The notes: a model not told the origin generated them from the sequence alone. Positions 1 to 7,264 are shown, counted from the stretch's first letter. The stretch: DNA of 9,802 bases from an uncultured Bacteroidales bacterium (GCA_945828175.1 CALZQD010000045.1:1-9802); one strand, 5' to 3'. A program made the numbers and translations.

Positions 1-1662
1 GAAGTCGATCCACTCGGGATGGCCGAACTCGTTGCCCATGAAGTTGAGATAGCCGCCGTTGATAGTCGCCAGTGTCACGAGGCGTATCATCTTGTGGAGG
101 GCCATGCCGCGCGAGACGGTCATATTGTCGTCGCCGACCATCATGTGCCAGTACATCTCCTTGTCGATAAGGCGGAAGATGATGGTCTTGTCGCCAACGA
201 GGGCCTGGTCGTGGCTTTCGACGTAGCTGATGGTCTTCTCGTCGGCGCGGCGGTTGGTGAGCTCCCAGTATATCGAGGTCGGATGCCAGTCTTCGTCTTT
301 TTTCTCCTTGAGGGTCTTGATCCAGTAGTCGGGAATGCCCATGGCCATGCGGTAGTCGAAACCGATGCCTCCGTCGGCGACGGGAAGCGCCAGGCCGGGC
401 ATGCCGCTCATCTCCTCGGCGATGGTAATGGCCGTGGGGTTGAGGGTGTGTATAAGCTCGTTGGCGAGGGTGAGATAGGTGATGGCGTTGACGTCCTGAT
501 TGCCGTTATAGTAGTCGCTGTAGCCGCCGAAATCCTGGCCGAGGCCGTGGTTATAGTAGAGCATCGAGGTGACGCCGTCGAAGCGGAAGCCGTCGAAGCG
601 ATATTCCTCGAGCCAGAATTTGCAGTTCGAGAGCAGAAAGTGGAGCACCTCGTTCTTACCGTAGTCGAAGCAGAGCGAGTCCCACGCGGGATGTTCACGG
701 CGTCCGTCGCCGTAGAAATACTGGTTGTAGCTGCCGTCGAGGCGTCCGATACCTTCGGCCTCGTTCTTGACGGCGTGCGAGTGGACGATGTCCATGATGA
801 CGGCCAGGCCGGCCTCGTGGGCGGCGTCGATGAGGTGCTTGAGCTCGTCGGGGGTGCCGAAACGGCTCGAAGCGGCGTAGAAGTTCGACACATGGTAGCC
901 GAACGACCCGTAATAGGGATGCTCCTGGATGGCCATTATCTGTATCGCGTTGTAGCCGTCGGCGGCGATGCGCGGCAGTATCTTCTCGCGGAACTCGTCG
1001 TAGCTCCCCACCCCTTCGCGCTCCTGCGCCATGCCGATGTGGCATTCATAAATGAGCAGCGGCTTGGTGTCGGGCTTGAAGCCGTCGACAGTCCACTGAT
1101 AGGGATGCTCGGGCGCCCAGACCTGGGCAGAGAAAATGTGTGTCGTCTCGTCTTGCACGACACGCGTGACGTAGGCGGGTATGCGTTCGCCCATGCCGCC
1201 GGGCCAGTGGACCATCATCTTGTAGAGCTGGCCGTGCTTGAGGTCGTTGGGGGCAAGCTTGATTTCCCACACGCCGTTGCCGACGGGGCTGAGGCTGTAT
1301 TTCATCTCTTCGCGCCACTGCGAGAAGTCGCCGATGAGGGTGATTGCCGTGGCGTTGGGCGCCCATTCGCGGAAGACCCAGCTGCCGTCGGCCTCGCGGT
1401 GAAGACCGAAATATTTGTGGGCATTAGCAAAATCATTGAGGTTGCCGGTGCCGCCGGTCAACTCGGCTTTCTTGTTGATGGCGTCCTGATGACGGCCGGT
1501 GATGGCCTCGGCATAGGGCTCGAGCCAGGGGTCGTTCTTAATTATCGGCAGCACGGCCGCTTTGCGGCGTGTAGCCGTGCGGCGGGGTTTGGCCGATGTA
1601 GTCTTGGCCGCTGAGGCCTTTGTTGTCGTCTTGGCTTTGGTGGTATCTGATTTTGCCTTCAT
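1..1662 (-). CDS. glgB: 1,4-alpha-glucan (glycogen) branching enzyme, 3' end cut off by the window
   Basis: Transfers alpha-1,4 glucan segments to O-6 of glucose residues, making the branch points of glycogen in the cytoplasm. My reading of the minus strand gives 554 uninterrupted codons from ATG at 1662 to the window edge, where it ends in GNEFGHPEWIDF. Family length is about 670-700 residues, so perhaps 120 C-terminal residues (the all-beta domain) are missing. In order: a basic tail (1-36), a conserved NDPWLEPY segment (43-50), a CBM48-like module (about 82-170, HKYFGLHRE and FREWAPNA), then the GH13 barrel. The catalytic triad is present: nucleophile D362 in GFRFDGVTSM, acid/base E416 in IAEEMSGMP, and D485 in ESHDQALVGDK. 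Spacing and motifs match the eukaryotic GBE1 type rather than E. coli GlgB. It lies downstream of dtd with a 115-nt gap and its own -7 element. No in-frame ATG lies between residue 1 and the conserved core. Confidence 0.96.
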   Translation of the reverse strand, partial: MKAKSDTTKAKTTTKASAAKTTSAKPRRTATRRKAAVLPIIKNDPWLEPYAEAITGRHQDAINKKAELTGGTGNLNDFANAHKYFGLHREADGSWVFREWAPNATAITLIGDFSQWREEMKYSLSPVGNGVWEIKLAPNDLKHGQLYKMMVHWPGGMGERIPAYVTRVVQDETTHIFSAQVWAPEHPYQWTVDGFKPDTKPLLIYECHIGMAQEREGVGSYDEFREKILPRIAADGYNAIQIMAIQEHPYYGSFGYHVSNFYAASSRFGTPDELKHLIDAAHEAGLAVIMDIVHSHAVKNEAEGIGRLDGSYNQYFYGDGRREHPAWDSLCFDYGKNEVLHFLLSNCKFWLEEYRFDGFRFDGVTSMLYYNHGLGQDFGGYSDYYNGNQDVNAITYLTLANELIHTLNPTAITIAEEMSGMPGLALPVADGGIGFDYRMAMGIPDYWIKTLKEKKDEDWHPTSIYWELTNRRADEKTISYVESHDQALVGDKTIIFRLIDKEMYWHMMVGDDNMTVSRGMALHKMIRLVTLATINGGYLNFMGNEFGHPEWIDF

Positions 1663-1717
1663 ATGTCATTAAGGTTAGTTATGTATCGTTTGAGTTTGAG
1701 TCTATATCTCTAAACCA

Positions 1718-1725
1718 CAAACTTA
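1718..1725 (-). promoter_or_regulatory. candidate -7 promoter element for glgB
   Basis: On the minus strand this reads TAAGTTTG, matching the Bacteroidetes -7 consensus TAnnTTTG. It would start transcription near 1711 and give a leader of about 48 nt. No TTTG -33 element lies 19-21 nt upstream, so the call rests on one half-site. The rest of the 1663-1777 gap is AT-rich and holds no gene. Confidence 0.4.
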
Positions 1726-1756
1726 GTGAAAAGAACGCACCCGACCGCGAGTTTAA

Positions 1757-1773
1757 CACATTTTATAAATGTG
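1757..1773 (-). terminator. small AT-rich hairpin just after dtd, weak terminator candidate
   Basis: A perfect 7-bp inverted repeat, CACATTT / AAATGTG, with a 3-nt loop begins 4 nt after the dtd stop codon. On the minus strand it is followed by TTAAAC rather than a T-tract, and the stem has only two GC pairs in seven. It may mark the end of the ybeY-dtd transcript or attenuate read-through into glgB, but it is not a convincing intrinsic terminator. Confidence 0.3.
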
Positions 1774-1777
1774 CGGC

Positions 1778-2230
1778 TCACTCTTTGAGGCGCGAATCGA
1801 TGATGATGGTGACGGGCCCGTCGTTGACGAGCGCCACTTTCATGTCGGCGCCGAAGCGTCCGCGCTCGACCTGCGTGCCGGTCAGCACGCCTACTTTCTC
1901 GCAGTAGCGTTCGTAGAGCGGCACGGCGAGTTCGTGGCCGGCGGCGCGGATATAACTCGGGCGGTTGCCTTTGCGCGTCGACGCGGTCAGCGTGAACTGG
2001 CTGACGGCAAGTACGCGCCCGCCGGCGTCGACGACCGAGCGGTTCATCACACCCGCCTCGTCGTTGAATATCCTGAGTCCGGCGGTCTTCGACGCGAGCC
2101 AGTCGGCGTCGGCCTCGCTGTCGCCCTGCTCGACGCCGACGAGTACAAGTAGCCCGGCGCCGATGCGGCCTATGGTTTCTGAGTCTACCGTGACCGACGC
2201 CTCGGTCACGCGCTGTATTACGATTCTCAT
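1778..2230 (-). CDS. dtd: D-aminoacyl-tRNA deacylase (DTD)
   Basis: Hydrolyses D-amino acids (D-Tyr and others) and mischarged glycine from tRNA in the cytoplasm, acting as a chirality proofreader of translation. The protein has 150 residues, normal for the family (about 145-150), and is complete. It begins MRIVIQRV as expected and carries both signature motifs of the dimeric active site: SQFTL at residues 77-81 and the cross-subunit motif NDGPVT at 136-141. KGNRPS (87-92) is also typical. The ATG lies 2 nt after the uvrC stop codon with no promoter between, so translation is probably coupled and the gene is the distal member of the ybeY-mnmG-apt-uvrC-dtd unit. Nothing odd is seen. Confidence 0.97.
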   Translation of the reverse strand: MRIVIQRVTEASVTVDSETIGRIGAGLLVLVGVEQGDSEADADWLASKTAGLRIFNDEAGVMNRSVVDAGGRVLAVSQFTLTASTRKGNRPSYIRAAGHELAVPLYERYCEKVGVLTGTQVERGRFGADMKVALVNDGPVTIIIDSRLKE

Positions 2231-2232
2231 TT

Positions 2233-4068
2233 TTAGTCCTGATTTTTCTCTTTGTTCTTGTCGTTCTCGGCGAAGCCCTCGGTGATGGTGCGCGCCTTGG
2301 CCGCACCGACGACGGCGGCAATCTCGTCGAGCGTCGCCTGACGGATGCGCTTGACGCTCTTGAAGTGTTTGAGCAGCGCCTCGGCGGTCCTGGGGCCTAT
2401 GCCTTTTATTGAATCCAATTCGCTGACAATCTGCGACTTGCTTCGTTTATCACGGTGGAATGTGATGCCGAATCGGTGCGCCTCGTCGCGCATATGCTGC
2501 ACAACTTTCAGAGTCTCAGAGTTTTTGTCGATATAAAGCGGCACGCTGTCGCCCGGGAAATATATTTCTTCGAGACGTTTGGCAATGCCGGCGACGGCGA
2601 TTGTGCCGCGCAGACCTATGGCCTCGAGAGCCTCGACGGCGGCGCTCAGCTGGCCCTTGCCACCGTCGACGACGACGAGCTGCGGCAGCTCCTCGCCCTC
2701 CTGCATCAGGCGGGTGTAGCGGCGCGTCAGCACCTCTTTCATCGACGCGAAATCGTCGGGACCGACGACGGTCTTGATGTTGAAGTGGCGGTAGTCGCGC
2801 TTCGACGGCTTGCCGTTTCTGAAGACGACACACGAGGCGACGGGATTCGTGCCCTGGATGTTCGAGTTGTCGAAGCACTCTATATGCGTCGGCAGCACGT
2901 TGAGCCTGAAGTCGGCCTTCATGCGCTCGAGGAGGCGCTCGGTGCGCTGCTCGGGATTGACCCTCTCCATATGTTTGAGGGCGTCGATTTTTGCCTGGCG
3001 CGCGTTTTTCTGCGACACCTCGAGAAGCTTGGCCTTGTCGCCGCGGCGGGGTATCGTGAAGGTGACGCCATCCATCTCTACCTCGGGGGTGACGGGCACG
3101 ATGACCTCGTCGTAGACGACGCCGAGGCTTTGCTTGATTTCGTCGAGTGCATAGGCCAACAGCTGTGCCTGCGATTCGTCGAGGCTGCGTTTATAGCGCA
3201 GGGTGACGCTTCTGACGACGGCACCGCGGCGGACGTGCATATAGTTGATGTAGACGTCGCGGTCATCGTCGTCGATGGCGAAGACGTCGACGTCGTTGAC
3301 CGTCTGGCTGACGATGACGCTCCGCGCCTGATAGCGCTCGATGAGCTGATAGCGCTCCTTGACGGCCTGGGCTTCCTCGAAACGCAGCTCCGAGGCGAGG
3401 CGCGCCATGTCGTCGCGCAGGTATTCGAGCAGCTCGTGGGTCTCGCCGCGCAATATCTGTTTGATGCGCTCGATATAGCCCTTATATTCGTCGACCGTGA
3501 TCTCGCCGGTGCAGCAGCCGCGGCATTTCTTAATATGGTATTGCAGGCACAGCCTACCCTTCTCTTTCGCCAGATAGTCGGGCGTGATAGGCAGGCGGCA
3601 GGTGCGTATCGGGTATAGCTCGCCGATGAGGTCGAGCACCGTTCGGGCAACCTGAGTGTTGGTATACGGGCCGTAGTATCGTGAGCCGTCTTTGATATAG
3701 TGGCGGGTCAGAAATACGCGCGGATAAAGCTCGTTTGTCACGACAATCCAGGGATATGATTTGTCGTCTTTGAGCAGCACGTTGTAGCGCGGCTTGAACT
3801 CTTTGATCATCGAGTTCTCGAGGTTGAGCGCATCCTGTTCGGTCGGTACCACGATATACGACATGTCGGCGATGGCCCGCACGAGCAGGTTTGTGCGAAG
3901 GCAGTCGTGGGTGCGGTTGAAATACGACGACACACGCCGCTTCAGGTTCTTTGCCTTGCCTACATAAATAACCTTTCCCTCGGCGTCATAATAAGTGTAG
4001 ACGCCGGGGGAATCAGGCAAGAAAGATATTTTTTCTTTTAATTGAGGAGATTTGTCGTGTTTTGACAT
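2233..4068 (-). CDS. uvrC: UvrABC excinuclease subunit C
   Basis: Makes the 3' and 5' incisions around bulky DNA lesions after UvrA/UvrB recognition (nucleotide excision repair). From ATG at 4068 the protein has 611 residues, full length for the family. Domains in order: GIY-YIG nuclease (about 15-100; GVY at 22-24, YVG at 35-37); a cysteine region with C157, C174, C182 and C186, whose later spacing matches the iron-sulfur ligands reported for E. coli UvrC; a UVR UvrB-binding motif (about 213-248, [11 protein letters not shown]); the RNase H-like 5' nuclease with D400 ([10 protein letters not shown]), D468 ([10 protein letters not shown]) and H531 (RDEAHRFGI); and a C-terminal helix-hairpin-helix pair (about 552-590, [16 protein letters not shown]). 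I chose ATG 4068 because it overlaps the apt stop as TGATG. A TTG codon directly upstream would add one residue and is less likely. Confidence 0.98.
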   Translation of the reverse strand: MSKHDKSPQLKEKISFLPDSPGVYTYYDAEGKVIYVGKAKNLKRRVSSYFNRTHDCLRTNLLVRAIADMSYIVVPTEQDALNLENSMIKEFKPRYNVLLKDDKSYPWIVVTNELYPRVFLTRHYIKDGSRYYGPYTNTQVARTVLDLIGELYPIRTCRLPITPDYLAKEKGRLCLQYHIKKCRGCCTGEITVDEYKGYIERIKQILRGETHELLEYLRDDMARLASELRFEEAQAVKERYQLIERYQARSVIVSQTVNDVDVFAIDDDDRDVYINYMHVRRGAVVRSVTLRYKRSLDESQAQLLAYALDEIKQSLGVVYDEVIVPVTPEVEMDGVTFTIPRRGDKAKLLEVSQKNARQAKIDALKHMERVNPEQRTERLLERMKADFRLNVLPTHIECFDNSNIQGTNPVASCVVFRNGKPSKRDYRHFNIKTVVGPDDFASMKEVLTRRYTRLMQEGEELPQLVVVDGGKGQLSAAVEALEAIGLRGTIAVAGIAKRLEEIYFPGDSVPLYIDKNSETLKVVQHMRDEAHRFGITFHRDKRSKSQIVSELDSIKGIGPRTAEALLKHFKSVKRIRQATLDEIAAVVGAAKARTITEGFAENDKNKEKNQD

Positions 4069-4586
4069 CAATAGACAATGAGCGAGGTGACCTCGGCGTC
4101 AGCCGGCAGAGCGGCGCGGCCGTTGAGGGCAGAAAGCTCGATGATAAAGTTTATATAGATTTTCTTAGGGTTAAGACTTTTGACGAGTTTGTAGGCTGCG
4201 GCCATTGTGCCGCCGGTGGCGAGCACGTCGTCGTGAAGCACGACGATGTCGTCGGGACCGATGGCGTCGCGGTGAATCTCGATAACGTCTTTACCATACT
4301 CCTTGTCATACTCCATTCTGATTGTGTCGGCGGGCAACTTGCCGGGCTTGCGGGCGGGAACGAAACCGGCGCCAAGCTCAAACGCAAGAATCGAGCCGCC
4401 GATAAAGCCGCGCGACTCTATGCCGACGACTTTGGTCACGCCTTTGTCGCGGTAGAGCTGCGAAAGATCCCAGCCGATGATGTGAAGCGCACGCGGGTCT
4501 TTGAATGCTGTCGTGAGGTCTTTAAACAGGATTCCCTTCGAGGGGAAATCGACGACATCTCTGATTTTTGATTTGATGTATTCCAT
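4068..4586 (-). CDS. apt: adenine phosphoribosyltransferase
   Basis: Salvages adenine: adenine plus PRPP gives AMP and pyrophosphate, in the cytoplasm. The 172-residue length is typical of bacterial APRT. Seen features are the FPSKGILFKDLT segment (14-25), ESRGF (57-61), the basic flexible-loop region ARKPGKLP (78-85), and the PRPP-binding loop VVLHDDVLATGGT (115-127) with its acidic pair and glycine turn. Its TGA stop shares an A with the uvrC ATG (TGATG), so uvrC translation is probably coupled to apt. Upstream, 78 nt separate it from mnmG; this gap holds the parS palindrome and no recognisable minus-strand promoter, so apt is probably read from the mnmG transcript. Confidence 0.97.
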   Translation of the reverse strand: MEYIKSKIRDVVDFPSKGILFKDLTTAFKDPRALHIIGWDLSQLYRDKGVTKVVGIESRGFIGGSILAFELGAGFVPARKPGKLPADTIRMEYDKEYGKDVIEIHRDAIGPDDIVVLHDDVLATGGTMAAAYKLVKSLNPKKIYINFIIELSALNGRAALPADAEVTSLIVY

Positions 4587-4626
4587 TTTTATTCTTTTGT
4601 AATTATTTGATAATTCATTATTTGAA

Positions 4627-4656
4627 GCGAAATTGTTTCACGTGAAACAACCTCGC
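4627..4656. other. parS: parS centromere-like site (ParB binding), 16-bp core at 4634-4649
   Basis: The core TGTTTCACGTGAAACA at 4634-4649 is identical to the parS consensus bound by chromosomal ParB/Spo0J proteins. It is extended to a perfect 18-bp palindrome by a T and an A (4633-4650). The flanks GCGAAA (4627-4632) and CCTCGC (4651-4656) continue the dyad imperfectly. In minus-strand RNA they pair with two G-U wobbles, giving about 13 bp of stem with a four-base loop. It lies in the 78-nt gap between mnmG and apt, outside coding sequence. ParB loading at parS helps segregate the chromosome origin, and such sites cluster near oriC in most bacteria. No parA or parB is in this window. Confidence 0.85.
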
Positions 4657-4664
4657 GTGTATCT

Positions 4665-6542
4665 TCATCTGTTCATCAGCAACAGCAGTATATTGATGTC
4701 GCTGGGCGATATGCCGGGGATGCGCGACGCTTCGCCTATTGTCTCGGGGCGATGCTTGGCAAGCTTCTGTCGGGCCTCGGTCGAGATGGCCGTGATGGTC
4801 GAGTAATCGAAGCGGTCAGAGATGCGCACTTCTTCGAGGCGGTTGAGCTTGTCGGCGATCAGCCGCTCGCGGTCGATGTAGCCCTGATATTTTATCAGAA
4901 TCTCGGCAGCCTCGACAACCTCATCGCGCAGCTCGGGTGTGATTGCGTCAATCTCTGCTTTGAGCGGCTCTATCATCGGCGCGAGTGTAGCGATGTCGAG
5001 ATTGGGTCTGAGAAGAAGCTCATAGAGTTTCTGACCCTGCTTCAGGGGTTCGTATCCGGCTGCTTCGAGTCGCGGATTTATTACGGCGGCTCTCACCGAG
5101 AAGTTGCGGCAGAATTCAATCAGTCGGTCGCGCGCAGCGAGTTTTGTCTGCAAAAGCTGATAACGGCGCTCGTCGGCAAGACCGATTTTATATGCCTTCG
5201 GCGTAAGTCTGACATCGGCGTCGTCCTGTCGAAGCAGTATACGGTATTCTGCTCGCGAGGTAAACATGCGGTAAGGTTCGTCGACGCCTTTTGTGACAAG
5301 GTCGTCGATAAGCACGCCTATATATGCTTCGTCGCGGGCAAGCGTGAATGGTGCTTTGCCCTGCACAGCAAGCGCTGCATTGGCGCCGGCCACGAGCCCC
5401 TGCCCCGCTGCCTCCTCATAGCCGGTCGTTCCGTTAATCTGTCCTGCGAAGAAAAGATTCTTGATAAGTTTCGTCTCGAGTGTGTGACGCAGCTGCGTGG
5501 GGTCGAAGAAGTCATACTCGATAGCATAGCCGGGACGGTAAATCTGCACTTCATCAAACGCGGGTATTGTCTGCAGCGCCTCAATCTGTATATTGAGCGG
5601 CAGCGACGACGAGAAGCCGTTGAGATAATACTCCTGCGTGGTCTCGCCCTCGGGTTCGATGAAAAGCTGATGCTCGGTTTTGTCTGCGAAAGTAACAATT
5701 TTGGTCTCAATCGAGGGGCAGTAACGCGGACCGATGCTTTTGATCTGGCCGTTGTAGAGCGGCGAATCGGGCAATCCTCGTCGCAGCACTTCATGCGTTG
5801 CCTCGCTGGTGTAGACGATATGACAGTCACGCTGTTTGAGCGTGCGCTCGACGTCGGGCAGATACGAGAACTTATGTCCGTCGTTGTCGCCCGACTGCGA
5901 TTTGGTTAGTTCCCATTTTATCGAGCGGCCGTCGATGCGCACGGGCGTACCGGTTTTCATACGTCCGGTTGCAAAACCGAGCGAAACGAGCTGCTCGGTC
6001 AGTCCGGTTGCGGTAGGCTCTGACACGCGACCGCCTTCAATCTGCACGCGGCCGATGTGCATCAGCCCGTTAAGGAAGGTACCGTTGGTCAGTACGACTG
6101 CCGGAGCATGAAACGCGGCTCCGTCGGCTGTCATGACACCTTTGAGCACGCCGTCTTCGATGATGAGCTCTCTGACTGAATCTTGCCACATATAAAGATG
6201 CGGCATATTTTCGAGTGTCTCACGCCAGAGTCCTGAGAATTTCGTGCGGTCGCACTGCGAGCGCGGGCTCCACATTGCCGGACCTTTCGAGCGGTTGAGC
6301 ATTCTGAATTGTATCGACGTGCGGTCGGTTATAATTCCCATATATCCGCCCATCGCGTCTATCTCCCTGACTATCTGACCTTTTGCAATACCGCCGACGG
6401 CAGGGTTGCAGCTCATTTGGGCAATTTTGTGCATATCCATCGTGATGAGCAGCGTCTCCGCGCCGAGTCGGGCCGCGGCAGCCGCAGCCTCACAACCGGC
6501 ATGACCGGCACCCACTACTATCACATCGTAATCAAACTTCAT
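4665..6542 (-). CDS. mnmG: tRNA uridine-34 5-carboxymethylaminomethyl modification enzyme MnmG (GidA)
   Basis: FAD-dependent partner of MnmE that installs the (carboxymethyl)aminomethyl group at C5 of wobble uridine 34 in a set of tRNAs, keeping decoding accurate. The 625-residue protein is full length. Visible features are the FAD-binding Rossmann motif GAGHAGCEAA (11-20), CNPAVGGIAKGQ (45-56), GTFLNG in the insertion domain, RYCPSIE with the conserved cysteine, the signature NGTTGYEEAAGQG, and SRAEYRILLRQDDAD. The C-terminal helical region ends ISPSDINILLLLMNR. It starts at ATG 6542, 30 nt after ybeY, with no clear promoter between, so it is probably cotranscribed with ybeY. MnmE is not in the window. 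Confidence 0.98.
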   Translation of the reverse strand: MKFDYDVIVVGAGHAGCEAAAAAARLGAETLLITMDMHKIAQMSCNPAVGGIAKGQIVREIDAMGGYMGIITDRTSIQFRMLNRSKGPAMWSPRSQCDRTKFSGLWRETLENMPHLYMWQDSVRELIIEDGVLKGVMTADGAAFHAPAVVLTNGTFLNGLMHIGRVQIEGGRVSEPTATGLTEQLVSLGFATGRMKTGTPVRIDGRSIKWELTKSQSGDNDGHKFSYLPDVERTLKQRDCHIVYTSEATHEVLRRGLPDSPLYNGQIKSIGPRYCPSIETKIVTFADKTEHQLFIEPEGETTQEYYLNGFSSSLPLNIQIEALQTIPAFDEVQIYRPGYAIEYDFFDPTQLRHTLETKLIKNLFFAGQINGTTGYEEAAGQGLVAGANAALAVQGKAPFTLARDEAYIGVLIDDLVTKGVDEPYRMFTSRAEYRILLRQDDADVRLTPKAYKIGLADERRYQLLQTKLAARDRLIEFCRNFSVRAAVINPRLEAAGYEPLKQGQKLYELLLRPNLDIATLAPMIEPLKAEIDAITPELRDEVVEAAEILIKYQGYIDRERLIADKLNRLEEVRISDRFDYSTITAISTEARQKLAKHRPETIGEASRIPGISPSDINILLLLMNR

Positions 6543-6572
6543 TTAACGGGTAAGATATTGTATATAAAGCGA

Positions 6573-7004
6573 TTAAACTTTAGCGTCAAGCATAGCGAGG
6601 GCAGCGTCCTCATGCGCTTCCATGATCTCGCGCTCACCGGGGCCTTTGTCGTCGATGCCGCAGAGATGCAACACACCGTGTATGATAACTCGCTTCAGCT
6701 CAGTGTCGTAAGCAGCATTGACGAGTTCTGCGTTTGAGGCCACCGTATCAAGGGAGATATAGATGTCGCCCGAGACCACATCGTCGTAGGTGTAGTCGAA
6801 CGTAATAACATCGGTATAAAAATCGTGATTGAGGAATTGTCGGTTGACTTTGATGATACCCTCATCGTTGCAGAATATATAGTTGATTTTGCCGAGGGTA
6901 TAGCCGTGACTTGCTGCAACTTTAGCAATCCATGCTTCGAGCCGCAGGCGGTCGATTGCGGGCATATCGACATCTTCACATATCCATCTGATCAACTGTC
7001 TCAT
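6573..7004 (-). CDS. ybeY: rRNA maturation RNase / endoribonuclease YbeY
   Basis: Metal-dependent UPF0054 endoribonuclease involved in 16S rRNA 3'-end maturation and ribosome quality control. The 143 residues are near the family length. It carries the conserved basic/acidic segment VNRQFLNHDFYTDVITF (53-69, with R55) and the zinc motif HGVLHLCGIDD (109-119). H109 and H113 match the first two metal ligands; the position of the third ligand (a histidine in E. coli) is D119. As I recall this Asp is usual in Bacteroidetes, so it should not be read as inactivation. It is the first gene of the leftward operon, with a -7 element only about 14 nt from the ATG. Confidence 0.95.
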   Translation of the reverse strand: MRQLIRWICEDVDMPAIDRLRLEAWIAKVAASHGYTLGKINYIFCNDEGIIKVNRQFLNHDFYTDVITFDYTYDDVVSGDIYISLDTVASNAELVNAAYDTELKRVIIHGVLHLCGIDDKGPGEREIMEAHEDAALAMLDAKV

Positions 7005-7018
7005 GACAAATAAGAGTA

Positions 7019-7026
7019 CAAAGATA
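7019..7026 (-). promoter_or_regulatory. -7 promoter element for the ybeY-mnmG-apt-uvrC-dtd unit
   Basis: The minus strand reads TATCTTTG here, an exact TAnnTTTG element. It ends 14 nt before the ybeY ATG, so the predicted leader is only about 5-9 nt. No TTTG is found 19-21 nt upstream; the nearest is 33 nt away. The same octamer serves the divergent promoter at 7178. Being the only good -7 element seen upstream of the leftward cluster, it is the likely operon promoter. Confidence 0.55.
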
Positions 7027-7078
7027 AAAAATATTTTTGATTAGTGGATACTCTGCCGCCAAATGAAATATGACACCA

Positions 7079-7108
7079 CCCCCTGCCCTACCCCACCGGG
7101 CGCCTCCC
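7079..7108 (-). other. clustered G-tracts on the minus strand (possible G-quadruplex)
   Basis: The plus strand carries C-runs of 5, 3, 4 and 3 at 7079-7083, 7086-7088, 7091-7094 and 7106-7108, so the minus strand has four G-tracts separated by 11, 2 and 2 nt. This is a GC-rich island inside an otherwise AT-rich divergent intergenic region (7005-7264), upstream of both promoters. The long loop makes a three-tetrad fold less certain, but a two-tetrad fold is possible. No function is known; it may be chance composition. Confidence 0.3.
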
Positions 7109-7154
7109 TGAAAAACATTATTGGGCGACAACTATAAATTCGCACCAGATATAT

Positions 7155-7185
7155 TTTGACATATTTACACAAATACTTATCTTTG
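7155..7185 (+). promoter_or_regulatory. consensus Bacteroidetes promoter for the secreted-protein gene
   Basis: TTTG at 7155-7158 (-33) and TATCTTTG at 7178-7185 (-7) are separated by exactly 19 nt, the ideal spacing for the primary sigma factor (SigABfr) of Bacteroidetes. Transcription should begin near 7191, giving a 5' leader of about 70-75 nt before the ATG at 7265. The leader is AT-rich, ends in an A-rich stretch (CAAAAAATTAATG) typical of translation starts in this phylum, and shows no recognisable riboswitch. Confidence 0.8.
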
Positions 7186-7264
7186 CGGACACAAATTCAA
7201 TCAATAGCCCTATATTGCTATCATTATTACACTATAATAGTACTAATCAAAAAATTAATGTCAC

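Noticed and set aside
19..1614. Long plus-strand open frame (531 codons) with no stop
   Set aside because: It is exactly antisense to glgB and arises from that gene's GC-rich third positions. The minus-strand reading has the full GH13 motifs and catalytic triad, while the plus-strand translation resembles no protein.
1667..1669. Alternative upstream ATG for glgB
   Set aside because: It is 7 nt upstream and out of frame with the branching-enzyme frame.
2455..3618. Plus-strand open frame of 387 codons inside uvrC
   Set aside because: Antisense shadow of a clearly conserved uvrC. No promoter, start context or recognisable motif.
4069..4071. TTG as the uvrC start codon
   Set aside because: It adds one residue before an ATG that overlaps the apt stop as TGATG, a standard coupled arrangement; the ATG is preferred.
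4752..5909. Plus-strand open frame of 385 codons inside mnmG
   Set aside because: Antisense shadow of mnmG, whose frame carries all expected signatures along its full length.
6573..6681. YbeY inactivated by loss of the third metal-ligand histidine
   Set aside because: D119 replaces the histidine of E. coli, but Asp can coordinate metal and is, as I recall, common in this phylum. The rest of the protein is conserved.
7186..7264. Riboswitch or structured leader before the secreted-protein gene
   Set aside because: Only 4-5 bp AT-rich pairings are visible, with no recognisable aptamer core.
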